NCBI GenBank assembly: GCA_903813345.2
Contig: CAIIXF020000003.1
Coordinates: forward strand, 11,858,931-11,922,930
Direction of reading: 5' to 3'
Length of the DNA: 64,000 nucleotides
DNA from: Owenia fusiformis
Taxonomy: Eukaryota > Annelida > Polychaeta > Sabellida > Oweniidae
Made by a program: the position numbers and the translations under genes. Numbering within the stretch: position 1 is the stretch's first letter; each line of letters begins with the position of its first letter. Positions 24,401-34,456 of this stretch are shown piece by piece. Below the pieces are notes generated by a model that made no database searches, had not been told where the DNA came from, and saw only the letters and a list, made by a program, of their open reading frames with translations.

Positions 24401-27400
24401 TCAAAATTCTAAAATCACATTCCCGTCTGAGAACGTTCATAAAGTTCGTAAATAGACCTTAGAAAGTTGCAGCTACGTTCATTCCGTTCGCATACAGTTT
24501 AAAACCAGTTTTGAAGAACGCAGTGGCAACTTGTTTGGTGTGATAGCTATATTTTTGCTAACTCGTTCATCAGCAGTGTTAAATACGTTCTTAATCAGTT
24601 TAAACCCGTTTGCAATTAGTTCTACCTCGTTCTCAACACGTCCTCAGACAGTTCAACTCGTTGTTAAAACGTCCCTAGTAGGATTGAAGTACGACGGTTC
24701 CGATCGTAGTACGTCCAGCTCGTCGTTAGTACGTTGTCACTCGTTCTAATTGTAGAACGTGACGACCACGAAAACATTTTGAGCATTGTCAAGTTCTAGA
24801 GGACCTACCCGTTCGAGTACGTTCGATGAAGTTTGTAAATAGATCCCAAACGGTTCTTAGTAGGTCCAGTCCGTTCGTACACAGTTGAAGCCCGTTTTCG
24901 AGAACGTAGTGAGAACTAGTTTGGTGTGATAGTAGGGTTAGATGCAATTAGAACGATTGTCAACATTTTAGAACGAGTTGAACTGTTTTGGAACGTATTG
25001 AGAGCAAGGTAAAACTAATTGCAAACGGGTTTAAACTGATTGAGGACGTATTAAAGACTGCATATCCTACGGTCTATTTGTGAACTTCATGGACGTGGTC
25101 AGACGAAAAGGTTTAGAATTTTGAATCATCTCAAAATTCGATGACGACGATGTCGTTCTGTGATTAGATCATGTGACAACGTACCTCAAAAGAGATGACC
25201 CACACAAAGAACGTAATTGCCGTACTTCGATCCTACTAGGGACGCGTTAATGGAGAACGCTGTGCGACCTGAACAAACGGCGAATGATGTTGACGACTGC
25301 ATGGAGACTGTTTAGGAACGAAGTAGTTAATCATAGACATACCTGTATTTCCCATTGAGTTAGCAAAAAATAGCTATCACACCAAACTAGTTGCCACGGC
25401 CCGTTTTATGACTTTTTCGTAGGACTGGAAAGAACGGTTAATTGAGAACTAGTTTGGTGTAATAGGGGGGGGGGGGGGGGGGTTAGAGCTTTAAGCCAAT
25501 GCATACAGTATGAATGAACTTAAAGAGATGTTAAAGTTTGTTTTGAATTTTTTACACCATAACATTAACTAACTACTCAATATGCAACTTTTCACCACGT
25601 AGAATTTTAAAATATTAAGTTTAAAAATTCCATTTTTATAATGGAGCTCAATGGGAAAAATGACATAATTTGGATTATTTTCAAACGTAGCGGCGCGATT
25701 TTCTTGAAATTGACAGATATAATAAATATTGGTAAGACGAAATGTTTGAAGAAAAATGAAGAAAATTCACCGTCCTGGTTACGCAAAATATAGAAAAACG
25801 TGAAATAATCATAAAAACCTGTAAAAATAGATTGAAGGGGGTGATATTCATATTCATATTTAATATGCCTTTCACTACTACAGGGTAACCATAGTTTTGG
25901 TAATGGTTTACTAATTTTAAAAGCATATCTTCCAGTATGTGTATCAAGCGGAAGTAATACAATAAGTGAGTTATCATTAATTGGAATGGTATTATATTAT
26001 ATTCCTTAGCAATGATGACAAAAAGGTATAAAATCAATCAAAATAAGCATTCAAAGCTTTTCAATGCAATCATGAATTTAGTGATCTGACCCTTAAAAAC
26101 TTTTCAGGGGGAATGGTTTGTCCACCTGTAGCCCTTAGGTGTATCATCTTTTTCTAGCCATATTTTCCTAGGCCTGCTGGGATACTTATTTCAGTGTGCA
26201 AGTTTAGCATTGTTTTCCCATTGATCATTTGAGTTCTCATGTCAATAAATGGAAATAAAAATGATAGAGTAGTTTATTTTATTGTAAAAATCAAAAATAG
26301 AACAAGGTTTGGTCAGGAAGGGAACAGGTGAAATCCTTGGGATTTTCAAGCAGGTTTAAGTACATTCTGACCAATTGTATTTTCAGACTTATTCATTTCA
26401 TGATTATGTAATACTGACCTGCTTAGTAGTGTCCTGTTTAAGAACCCTTATTCTTGCCATTGAAAACGGATTCTAGCAAAACTATCTAACATGAATGTAC
26501 TTGTTGAGACTCAATCAACTTGAGCCTTAGGAAATAAGGATTTCAGGAAGTGTGCAATGTACATTGACTTAACATGGGGATATACACCATTGTACACAAG
26601 TACATTCATGTTGGATAGTATTGCTAGAACCCATTTTCAATAGCAAGAATAAGGGTTCTTAAACAGGACATAAAGCTTAACCGAGGAAATTTTGGGTTAT
26701 TACAGAGTGGTAAAAAATTGAAACCCTGTATTTTCCTCATATCTTTGTCATTTTAAGAAATTACTCCCTGATATTTCAGACATTTGTAAATTGTTCAATT
26801 TCCTACCAGCTTACCATATTCCATGACCATCAGACTGATAGTCACAATTTTACAGCACTTTGAACAACATGCTTCAGGTTTGGCCATCAACGCGCTGGAG
26901 GCAAACCTGCACAGCTGTCAATGATCCAAATGCATTCCTCATCAGGTATGGCCTGAATGATACAGATGATCTCGCTTTTGAGGTCTGCAATTGTCCTGAG
27001 ATCATTATTATAAACTCTATCTCTGCCACATCCCCATAGGTAGGGACATTTTGGACGACATGTGCAGTAGTGCAATAGTGGCCACCGGGAATGTTCTTTA
27101 AAGTGCCGTAACAAGGTGACTGTCAATCAGATGGTCATGAAATATGGTAGGTTGGTACATGGTAGGAAATTGAGTGATGTACAAATGTGCAAAGTTATTT
27201 CTTCAAATAATAAAGATAAAAGGAAAATGGTGTAATGGTGTAATGGTTTCCAGTTTTTTTACCACTGTACTGTATAGTACACACTTAATGTATAATCTCC
27301 TTTCTGTCTTGTTTCCAGGGAAGATAGACGACTGGAAAAACGTGTTCACGGTGGCACAGAGTGAACAATTTGATAAACTCTTCCAGGAGAAAATGAAAGA

Positions 27401-27431
27401 CACTGGCTTTCCTGAACCCATTTACGAATAA
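15415..27431 (+). CDS. Cytosolic sulfotransferase, gene B (7 open exons, splice defects)
   Basis: Second PAPS-dependent sulfotransferase copy. Exons by homology are 15415-15592, 17893-18006, 19992-20107, 20382-20529, 23254-23351, 23679-23859 and 27319-27431 (948 nt, 315 aa if joined). Seen: FPRAG then THLTCEL, FFNHMNYEF (His120), [11 protein letters not shown] (Arg142, Ser150), [15 protein letters not shown] (Arg277-Lys278-Gly279) and KNVFTVAQSE. Two lesions stand out. The exon 1 donor, G|GTAAGG in gene C, reads GGAAAGG here, and the next GT (15598) is in the wrong phase. The ancestral exon 3 acceptor is missing in an ~18-bp deletion near 19967. The acceptor used here, TCTATAG ending 19991, restores the phase with eight fewer residues than gene C. 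All seven exons remain open, so this is either a very young pseudogene or a gene with altered splicing. Confidence 0.65.
15675..15955 (+). repeat. Downstream direct repeat flanking exon 1 of gene B
   Basis: Starts AAGCTTGTATTCGTAGGTGC and shares CGGATACCGGATTA, AAATTAAGCCGTCATTTTG, GCGAACAGATCGTAGG and TTACTTGCTGC with the block upstream of exon 1. The spacing between the two repeat starts is about 1.02 kb here and about 1.03 kb in block C, so this arrangement predates the B/C duplication. Confidence 0.6.
16637..17979 (+). repeat. Tandem duplication of intron 1 3' part plus exon 2
   Basis: The segment 16637-17232 recurs at 17328-17979. Shared signatures are GATGACATCACTGTGAC, GAAAGGCAGTGTCCATTTTT, GTCAAGGATCGAGG/ATCAAGGATCGAGG, ACAGGCCAAAGACTGCTATA and the exon 2 sequence. 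The first unit contains a truncated exon 2 (17144-17232) and the second contains the full exon (17893-18006). Gene C has a single copy (about 42780-43306), so the duplication is specific to B, or was lost in C. Confidence 0.75.
17144..17232 (+). pseudogene. Truncated duplicate of sulfotransferase exon 2
   Basis: It is preceded by the same TTATTTTATACAG acceptor and begins GGACACACTTGACC. It follows exon 2 of genes B and C for 89 of 114 nt and stops at CGTGTA. The missing 3' part includes the QFL.FSRE coding end and the GTACGT donor. A GT at 17230 would give the wrong phase, so it cannot replace exon 2. Confidence 0.8.
17971..18054 (+). repeat. 42-bp tandem duplication across the exon 2 donor
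   Basis: Units 17971-18012 and 18013-18054 differ by one base (CAATTC versus CTATTC). Each contains the exon end AGTAGAGAAG and the donor GTACGT, so donors exist at 18007 and 18049. The upstream donor gives the 114-nt exon. The downstream donor adds 42 nt (14 codons) in frame, repeating the [14 protein letters not shown] segment. Genes A and C have a single unit. Confidence 0.85.
18293..19380. other. Gene-free insertion in intron 2 of gene B
   Basis: The B and C introns align up to about 18292/43563 and again from the CCTAAAATTAACACTCGATG block (about 19389/43567). The intervening ~1.1 kb is unique to B. It contains an inverted repeat with arms at about 18763-18810 and 19000-19046, rich in GGATGGA on one side and TCCATCC on the other. 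No coding sequence is seen. Confidence 0.5.
19850..19949. repeat. 18-bp perfect hairpin upstream of gene B exon 3
   Basis: TGAGCCCACACTCCCACA at 19850-19867 is the exact reverse complement of 19932-19949, with a 64-base loop. It lies about 40 bases upstream of the exon 3 acceptor region altered by the 18-bp deletion. It is absent at the equivalent position of gene C. Confidence 0.7.
20721..22635. mobile_element. Fold-back element in intron 4 of gene B, split by a LINE
   Basis: The left terminus is CACCCAATGCAGACAGATCG and the right terminus is CGATCTGTCTGCATGGGGTG. It is the same family as 6739-7579 and orthologous by duplication to 44812-45648. The ~0.84-kb element carries a ~1.07-kb LINE insertion (20865-21931) in its left arm. 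Internal inverted blocks include ACATTGGTCTCGTGTAT and ATACGAGACCAAGGTTAATG. Confidence 0.75.
20865..21931 (-). mobile_element. 5'-truncated non-LTR retrotransposon inserted in gene B intron 4
   Basis: Minus-strand coding (21122-21931, about 270 aa) shows the C-terminal part of a reverse-transcriptase polyprotein: NYSKTKFILFNKQ, VKSINFLGVIVDEHITWKEH, YNSLIYSHINYCNLIWGG, then FHNYPTRRSHDLHARAYKTK and GPRIWNSI. The 3' end on the minus strand carries a TAACTAACTAACTAA tail, as in some CR1/L2-like elements. The insertion is flanked by GAGTT at 20860-20864 and 21932-21936, and the gene C intron has the empty site. The frame is uninterrupted, so it is a young, dead-on-arrival insertion. Clade assignment is tentative. 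Confidence 0.85.
23930..25483. mobile_element. CGTTC/GAACG-studded palindromic element, intron 6 of gene B
   Basis: The main unit starts TTACCCCCCTATCACACC (about 24131) and ends GGTGTAATAGGGGG (25483). Next to these termini the inverted blocks ACCCGTTCTTGCCAGTCC and GGACTGGAAAGAACGG pair. The interior is dense in CGTTC and GAACG pentamers (at least nine between 24481 and 24900) and in mirrored blocks such as GAACCGTTTGGG/CCCAAACGGTTC. The right end contains an 18-G run (25465-25482). No coding region is evident. A larger relative fills intron 6 of gene C. Confidence 0.6.
25500..26426. other. Gene-free insertion in intron 6 of gene B
   Basis: This ~0.9 kb has no counterpart in intron 6 of gene C, where the sequence passes directly from the AGAGCTTTAA block into the TTATTCTTGC fold-back. 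A minus-strand ORF at 25681-26037 has no recognisable domain and is low-complexity in amino acids. Confidence 0.4.
26427..26671. mobile_element. Short fold-back in intron 6 of gene B
   Basis: The arms are TGTCCTGTTTAAGAACCC then TTATTCTTGCCATTG on the left, and AATAGCAAGAATAAGGG then TTCTTAAACAGGACA on the right. TCTAACATGAATGTACTTG pairs with AGTACATTCATGTTGGA inside. The related element in gene C is at about 49280-49592 and is longer in the loop. Confidence 0.6.
26703..27272. mobile_element. Mariner-like element inserted in intron 6 of gene B
   Basis: Inverted ends are CAGAGTGGTAAAAAA and, inverted, CAGTACAGTGGTAAAAAAA. A TA lies at each edge. Intron 6 of gene C has the corresponding empty site (GGGTTATTAGTATAGTAC near 49619), so the insertion follows the B/C duplication. 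The ~570-bp body contains the transposase fragment at 26887-27126. A shorter derivative is at 31679-31926. Confidence 0.75.
26887..27126 (-). pseudogene. C-terminal fragment of a mariner-like transposase
   Basis: The minus-strand frame has PYLWGCGRDRVYNNDLRTI then ADLKSEI and an AIPDEE segment. This corresponds to the FLWGYLKDxVY...T..ELK..I...I C-terminal signature of mariner-related transposases. The catalytic Asp residues upstream are absent. The encoding element is therefore non-autonomous. Confidence 0.6.
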
Positions 27432-27845
27432 GACATGGTTATGACTATGTGAAGATTAATATATACGATGATTAATTGTATGTTAACAACTTCATCAAAT
27501 GACCTTACTCGTGGCACTGAATTTGATAACTTTACCACGGAATATGACTAATCCTTTCAGTAAAAATAGTGACCTTACCCTTGTAAAACTGTATCATACT
27601 GACATAAGAATATCAGCACAACTAAAATCACTAAAATATAATCTGATTTCCCTGTGTTGCACATCATATTTTTATTGGACAGTAGCACATCTGTAAGCAA
27701 TTATAAGGCAAGAAGCAGATGCCTCGGGAAGTATTTTGTTTATTTTTGAAAAAAGAGGTTCAATCGTAGCTATAGTTAACATGTTTTACACAATACTAGA
27801 AAAATAGAACGCGCAAATTCGACATGTGTCCCCTCTATTTTTGAC

Positions 27846-27851
27846 AATAAA
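27846..27851 (+). terminator. Candidate polyadenylation signal of gene B
   Basis: AATAAA lies about 415 bases after the gene B stop codon in conserved 3' flank. The aligned position in gene C reads GACTAAAAATAC (about 50190-50205), so the canonical hexamer is not conserved there. Confidence 0.4.
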
Positions 27852-28123
27852 GACATTATATGTTCTTGTTTTTCATTTCATTACTTTGACCTACTTTTGA
27901 CCCCATTTGACCTACTTTTGAGATTTTCAACATATCCCTTGATATTTTTGAATGCTATATAATATGGTACATTTTAATTGTACCTCTTCGACATTGAAAA
28001 CACCAGGGAGGGTCATCTGTCCATTAGTGTCATGAAAAATACGTTGCACATATTAGGGTTAAACTCCTCTGACGCTATATATAGCGTTGCGTTTTTATGA
28101 ACGTCAACGAATTCAATAATCAA

Positions 28124-28176
28124 GTGTGACAGTTGTCACACTTTAAGTGTGATAATCATCAAAGCTTGTTTGATGA
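28124..28176. repeat. Two adjacent hairpins at the end of duplicated block B
   Basis: GTGTGACAGTTGTCACAC (28124-28141) has 8-bp arms. TCATCAAA and TTTGATGA (28156-28176) flank GCTTG. Both occur in the same order in block C (about 50471-50523), and similarity between the two blocks ends just after them. Confidence 0.6.
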
Positions 28177-29654
28177 GAGTAGAAGTCTTGTACCCATTGG
28201 ATCAGGTTGATCCCTGTATGATACTTTTTTGTATCTGTGGAAGGGGAGCATACTTTACTTTAGACCACTCTTACCTGTAACATTCATTTGAGCTAGCAAT
28301 GATGGTTTCTTTTACCCTTTTATTCAGAACCTAGAATAGGTCAAGGCTCTGAATAATAAATAAATATACAGTTTTAATGCTGATAAGATTTAAATGACCA
28401 AAGAAGTAGATGCATGGGCTTTAATGAGTTTCATTATTAAATGAAAGACAAGTAATGGATTCAGATGAAATAGATGGACTTTTAATAAATATTCATAGTA
28501 TTATGATTGGTTAAGGCTAGATGAAAGAATTATCTCTAACTCAGAGAGTAAAGATGAGGCACAAATATATATTCATATTCATACATCATTATAGCTTGTC
28601 TGTAATTGTTGGCATGTTCACTGTATATAAGTTTATTGATGATTTTCTTGCCATGAACCATATAAAAAATAGGTTTTTGAGACAAGTATATTTGTACCAC
28701 AACAATTCAAATATTTAATATTCACAGGTTGTACTATATATGCAGTAGAAACATCTGCATCTGATCTGTTTAGTCTGAAAGTAAAATAATTGTAAATGAC
28801 CAGATAAATTAGAATTATATTTGCCATAAAGTGCAAGGATTAAAGATGCGACCACACTCACTAATAATTATGGTTTTGTTGGGAAGGGCACTACTGAGTC
28901 ATCTAAACTCAGATAAAAGAGGTCATATTCTTTCAAAATCCCAAATACAGTATTGAATAGACCCTATAAATGACTTTGAATAATAGAATTGTGATACAGT
29001 TACACACATTTTTTATTTTAACATTTGGCAACAATAATGAGTAAAAGACAAAACATGTGAAAATGAGTGAGTTATTTTTTAATAATGGGATTTTTTTCAT
29101 AAGGGAAACAAGATGTCATCATAAAACTGTAGCCTATGATCAGGATTTACACAAGTATAATATTACGTGACTAGTATGACTATAATATGCATGCACTTGG
29201 AATTATAAGGTGAGTTTTGGAAAGATGTGACAAAATCTGAGAAAACGTCATATATTATTTAATTTATTTTATCTCATTGAAATATCTGAGAAAGATAACT
29301 TCCCATACATAATAGGTCCCCTACCTCCCCATATAAAATCCATAAAAAGTATAAAAAAATGTACTGTGATCATTAATGAAGCTAAAGTAAGTTATTCTTT
29401 GTGGTAAAAGTGCGAAAATAGGTGACGCCACTATAGGGAACTTCAAATTTTGACCCAATTTTCAGCCCGATCTATCTCAAATAATTTCTGCTTATTCCTT
29501 TCTGTGATTGCCATAAGATATTGTGGGTATTTTGCTTACATTTTCCATTAAACCACATTAGAAATACTTTATACCCCTTCCCCCATGTTTGAAAATGAAT
29601 AGATGGCGCCACTTTAACTACCCATAGCGAATTTGTTTACCACACATTTTTACT
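28177..29654. other. Intergenic stretch between blocks B and C
   Basis: No gene recognised. A/T-rich with scattered short ORFs. The first part follows the end of the B/C homology, and no obvious large repeat was found by eye. Confidence 0.35.
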
Positions 29655-30395
29655 CCGCCCAAGATAAAGGAGTGGTATCGATATGGAGAATTGAATTCAA
29701 CAATGTTTTTCTCTTAAACTAATCATTGAAAACATTCTGTACAAAAACACGGTATTTTATGTAATGTTGACTGATTGACAACAATATAATGCGAAAATTC
29801 ATATAACTGTTTTTGTTACCATTTTTGTTTTTTTTAGTGCAATTGTTTTTTGTTCCTTTCTACCAACTCTTGAGAATGGAATAAGATGTCCTTCCGGACC
29901 TTGTTGGAACAAAGAAGCATATACAACATGTTTTTAGACTTCTCAATATTATAGTTATACAAAGGATTTTTGGTTGATGTTAAAAAGGTATTCAAAAAAT
30001 AAAACAAAATCCCCCCAAAATAGATAAAAATCAAGATAAACCTTTTATTTCATTAACAAGATGCCTTTTTAAAATCAACCAAAATTTCCTTTGTATAATT
30101 ACCATATTGAGAGACCTAAACATGTTGTGTTTATGTCGTTTTGTTCCAATGAGGTTCGGAAAGATGTTTCATGTCACTCTGGAAACATGATACCAAGAAC
30201 AAAACAAGTGTTTGATGTGTTTTCTAAAACAATATAGATGAAAGTATATTTTTCTTTCAAATTATATTGTTACAATTCAAAAGATGACCATTAAATTGAC
30301 GATGTGTTAAATTTAGATTTTTTATGACTGGTTTAAGAGAAACGTGTGTTCAAAAAGTTCTCCATATCGATACCACTCATTTACTCTACCTTTTT
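29655..30395. mobile_element. Fold-back element between genes B and C
   Basis: The left arm contains GAGTGGTATCGATATGGAGAA then TTTCTCTTAAAC. The right arm contains GTTTAAGAGAAACG then TTCTCCATATCGATACCACTC. Inner blocks also mirror each other (GATGTTAAAAAGGTATTC with GATGCCTTTTTAAAATC, and ATACAAAGGATTTTTGGTTGAT with ATCAACCAAAATTTCCTTTGTAT). Total ~740 bp, non-coding. Confidence 0.6.
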
Positions 30396-30434
30396 TCCCA
30401 GCCGAGTAACGAAATTGGAGCTGGAGACAGGATC

Positions 30435-30650
30435 AAAAAGTAATTTTTTATCATCAGTTTTAAATTTATCCCTGCTATTGATTTCTTTAATTGAGTTTGG
30501 AAATTCATTCCAGATAATTTGACCTGTGCCCTCAATGGATTTTTGACCAAATGTTAACCTAAAGTTATTAGCTCTAAGATCAAATCTATTTCTCGTATCT
30601 CTATTATGGATTAGACTGTTTGCAATAAAGTAATCATTATACATGGTTGT
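30435..30650 (-). pseudogene. LINE ORF2 C-terminal fragment
   Basis: The minus-strand frame has NRFDLRANNFRLTFGQKSI, GQIIWNEFPNSIKEI and a DKFKTDDKKLLF end. It is nearly the same peptide as at 12345-12716, so both derive from one LINE family. It abuts the fold-back element ending near 30395. Confidence 0.6.
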
Positions 30651-31678
30651 ATGGTTGCAGTTTAAAAATTGTATCAATGAATCGTTTAATTGCTGTTCCC
30701 CATACACACTGATTTCCTAGATAGGCAAATGGAATTGAGGTCAACTGATAGGAAGTTAAGTTGAGTCTGATTTTCTTAATCTTAGGAATGTAGGCTTATC
30801 TTGATATTTTCCATATTCAAAGTTAATTTAAGACAAATCAGAAGTTTTCTGTACAAAAAGCATATTATGTAGTTGTTCTGCAGAGTTTCAAGTTTATCAA
30901 TCACCAGTGCAATATTTTCTTTCGTTTTTTTAAATGAGTTAGATGAACTTCGATTTGGATTATGACATGTTTGAACAGTAGTTACCATGCGGGTTGTTTA
31001 CTTAACACCTGTAGGATATGTGGCAAACGAGCTCAGTTTTCCAAGAAATTTCAATGTGAGTATCTGCTTATATCTGTCTGAGCTATAAATATGGCATTTC
31101 CATTTTTTTACCTGGATATCGATTCTGATGATCAAAATTTAAATTGGTCAGTTCATAATTTGATTTACACTAAAATTCATTAATTTCCGACATAGGAAAA
31201 TAAAAAAATGAAAGAAAATAGGTATTCATGTTATGATTCCCAGATTGAACTCCTGAATATTTGTGTATAAACAGCATCATTGAGCCAACTTCAGTTATTT
31301 CTTTAATTATGTAAGAAGATGTCAAATTCAGTTTCAAATGTGAATTTTCATGAGAGAGTTGCACATTGCTGTCAATCAGTGTATAGGGCATATTGCACCG
31401 ATTTAGAAGTTTTTGGTACTTCTGGAAATTAACAAAATTAATTTTCTAATTAAATTCTACAATTTGTGACACATCCATGGTTAATATTACAAAAACTAGA
31501 ATGACGGTTGATTACAATGGATTCTAAACCACAATGTATTTTAAATGCTGCTTCTTATCAGTAAACAAAATTAGCATTTAACGATTGGCCTCCTTACTGT
31601 TACTTGATGCCTGCCTATAGCCTATAGAGGTCAGCTAAGGACATGAACACAGTTTCTATAAGGGAACTTAGTGTGATA

Positions 31679-31926
31679 TACAGGGTGGAAACCCCCCATA
31701 GATAGGGACATTTTGGACAACATGTGCAGGTTGGTCTTCAGCGCAATAGTGGCCACCGGGGATGTTCTTTAAAGTGCTGTAGCACTGTGACTATCAATCA
31801 GATGGTCATGAGATATGGTAGGCTGGTAGGAAATTGAGAGATGTATAAATGCGCAAAGTTATTTCTTAAAATAATAAAGATATAAGGAAAATGGTGTAAG
31901 GGTTTCCAGTTTTTTTGACCACCCTG
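31679..31926. mobile_element. MITE related to the mariner-like element of gene B intron 6
   Basis: It begins ACAGGGTGGAAACCCCC and ends TTTTTTTGACCACCCTGTA. Its body matches the right half of 26703-27272, including TAGGGACATTTTGGAC, ATAGTGGCCACCGGG and GCAAAGTTATTTCTT. It is an internal-deletion derivative without coding capacity. Confidence 0.7.
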
Positions 31927-31992
31927 TATAAGAATGCAATAATTCAAGTGACTATATATTAGTGAATAATAAATTGATTTTAACAGGTTCAA
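31927..31992 (-). pseudogene. LINE scrap next to a MITE
   Basis: The minus-strand peptide KSIYYSLIYSHLNYC matches the YNSLIYSHINYC motif of the LINE at 20865-21931. Continuity ends at the MITE boundary (31926), so the MITE probably inserted in a LINE copy. Confidence 0.5.
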
Positions 31993-32114
31993 AGTTTAAC
32001 TGATTATGTACCTTAAATAATACCTAGTATTTGGGAGATCTTAAGAGAAACTTGTTTGATATGACATTCCCACTGATAAATTATCATTAATTTTTATTCG
32101 TTTATTCGTTCTAC

Positions 32115-32697
32115 AGTGCGTATCAAAACAGATTTCTATCTCGGAAAAGCACAAAACCAGTGATAACAGCATTGGTTTCATTCAATGCACCATAAAGCCA
32201 CGTGTCTCCTCTTTACAATGATATATCATTCATTGATATTTGGTCATGGTTGGGCGAGTAACCATTACATTTGCAAAGTGGGCCAAAATTAGTTTGGGGC
32301 CAAGTCATCTGTGGATTAAAGCAGAGAAAAGCAGCCCATGGGCAATTCTTTCCCGAGGTTTTGCAATATCCGGTGGAGGAATTGTGAGCACAGATGCTCC
32401 TGAGATAGCTCCAAAAGAAAAAGTCACAACAATTCAAGTCAGGGGAACTTCCATTGGCACTTAGCCCTTGTACTGATTATTGAAATATCTAAAACTTGGT
32501 CCGGAGCCGATTTTGACCCACTGTGCAAATGGAAGGATTTTTCACCCAACCATTACCACATGTGAATGAATGGCATATCATTGCAAAGAGGTGAGACGTT
32601 GCTTTATGGTTCATTGAATGAAAATGATTTAGTCATCACTAGTTTTGTGATTTTACGAGATAACTATTGTTGCGTTTTTTTGATACGCCCTGTATAT
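32115..32697. mobile_element. Fold-back element inside a LINE remnant
   Basis: It starts ACAGTGCGTATCAAAAC and ends GTTTTTTTGATACGCCCTGT, with arms of about 150 bp (ACCATAAAGCCACGTGTC pairs with GAGACGTTGCTTTATGGT; ATGATATATCATTCATTG pairs with GAATGGCATATCATTGC). It is inserted just before the TTAATTTGTCG start of the LINE fragment shared by blocks B and C, and is absent from block B. ORFs inside it are symmetric shadows. Confidence 0.7.
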
Positions 32698-33230
32698 TAA
32701 TTTGTCGTATCTTTATATTCAGAAGATGGGATTCGTTTTGAGTGGTTTTACGAAATGAAAATAACATGAATTTAGTTTTGTTTATGTTAGCGTCATCTAA
32801 TGTTGTGAAGGTATTGTTGATAGGATGAACTAATATATTTAAATCTTTACCAGAACCCTGTAAATTTATGTCATCAGCAACAATTTTTAGTTTTAGAGTA
32901 GTAGTTGCTTTCACAATGTTATTAATATATATTAAAAATAAAATTGGTCCAAGAATTGATCCTTGTGGTACACCACACGATATTTCTGAAGGGTTTGATA
33001 CACAGCCATCATATTAAGTAATTTGAACTGAGATCGGTTTGATAAGTAACTACCAAACCTATTATAAACAGTACCCTTTATTCCATAAAAGTGTGATTTT
33101 ACAGAAATAACAGAATCTGGTGATTTACAGTGTCGAAAGCTTTTGATAAATCTATAAATATCCACTCGTTTAGACTTTTTTGTTTAGAACTTTTATACGT
33201 TAATCTATAAAAAAAAATCTACTTGTTTAG
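32698..33230 (-). pseudogene. LINE reverse-transcriptase fragment, block C copy
   Basis: Paralogue of 13655-14140. On the minus strand it retains GVPQGSILGP and a VADD at the catalytic position (KLKIVADDINLQGSGKD), then NINKTKFMLFSF. Frameshifts separate FYGIKGTVYNRFGSYLSNRSQ from these. The GVPQG motif is intact here but degraded in block B, while FADD is intact in B and altered in C, so the two copies have decayed independently. Confidence 0.75.
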
Positions 33231-33489
33231 ACCCAATAAACTCAAGTTCTGAGAAAATGAGGATTTCAGCAAGGGATGTTGACTTTACATGGGGATACAA
33301 TTGACTTCAAAGCTGTATATCATTAACTTGGTATAAGAAGTTTCATTGCTGATCAAGAGGCTCTTCGGATCCAATTTCTTGAGAGTGAAGTACCAACAAT
33401 AATGTATGCAAAAGTGTGAAATACATAAAACAAGCTTGAATTTGAACATTAATAATGTTTTGAACACAAAAAACATTCACTGTGTTAAA

Positions 33490-33689
33490 CCTACTTGAAT
33501 GCTAACTTGGCAAGGTGCAAATTTTACCTCCTTTCATAATGGTCCTGATTGCTCAGTCATCCATGACAGTTACATAATGGCCTAGGTACCATTTGATGGA
33601 GGACAAACTTGGCCTTTTACTGCTACCTTCAGAACTCTAGTATCCTGGCTTTGAAGTTGGGTTTACTTTTTTGTGGACGCCCTGTATAA
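33490..33689 (+). mobile_element. Tc1/mariner-like terminal fragment upstream of gene C
   Basis: The block C copy of 14460-14655, ending TTTTTTGTGGACGCCCTGTA. It keeps the TGATTGCTCAGTCATCC and TACCATTTGATGGAGG blocks. Confidence 0.5.
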
Positions 33690-33690
33690 C

Positions 33691-34200
33691 AAAGCTTATA
33701 TTCGCGAATGCAACATTCGGATACCGGATCAACCTATTCATTTTTATAAATTAAGCCGTCATTTTGAAGTTGTTTTAATAGTTATCAGTGGTCTCATGAT
33801 TTTAATATCACTATTACGATCAATTTTAATAAACCTGCTTGGTCGAATTAGCGAACAAATCGTAGGTCATTGTTACTTGCTACGGCAGTTAGGACCGTTA
33901 TTTAGGTCAGCGGTTGGGTGTGAAGTGATAGCTTTCTGCAGTATTTGCAGCTACCGGAATACACGGCAGGTAGTATTCATATTTAAATGAGTTTGCACTG
34001 GACATACAGCTAGGATATAAAACCGTAATAATCGGTGATTTCTATTTCGCACTAATCACTTATAATCAGAAAAATATTGTTCTGTACCAATAGACATTGG
34101 TTCCTGATAATCACTTTTCTATTTTCTAAGAAACTGACCCACTGATTGCCAACTAATTATCAAAATTATTAAACTTCAAAGACCTAATTACAAGATGATT
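33691..34200 (+). repeat. Upstream direct repeat flanking exon 1 of gene C
   Basis: The block C copy of the 14655-15230 repeat. It recurs downstream of exon 1 at 34723-35110. Shared blocks include AAATTAAGCCGTCAT, GCGAACA.ATCGTAGG, GGCAGGTAGTATTCATATT and AATAATCGGTGAT. Confidence 0.6.
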
Positions 34201-34456
34201 ATCACTGACAGAATTATCATTACTTGTGAGACATCCTATAAGTGCTGTTGCGAAATATCTCTAATATTAATAACACTCTGTAGATTGTGTCTGTACAATA
34301 CCAAACTACTACCTCAAGGACTCGGTAACATACTATCAAGTGTTTGGTTTTTCGCTGTCTACTTAGCCGGGAGATACATATTTCGACGTGTTTGTGTTGT
34401 TTGACACGTACATCAAAAACTGAAAAAAATACAAAGTAAAGAAGAACATTGGTAGA

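Noticed and set aside
25465-25482. Run of 18 G as a possible regulatory G-quadruplex
   Set aside because: It sits at the terminus of a repeat element whose other copies have short C/G runs, so it is most simply homopolymer slippage.
25681-26037. 118-codon minus-strand ORF in intron 6 of gene B
   Set aside because: Its composition is that of A/T-rich intron, there is no motif, and it is absent from the paralogous intron.
32213-32464. Pair of 74-codon ORFs on opposite strands
   Set aside because: They lie within the symmetric arms of the fold-back element at 32115-32697; no domain is seen.
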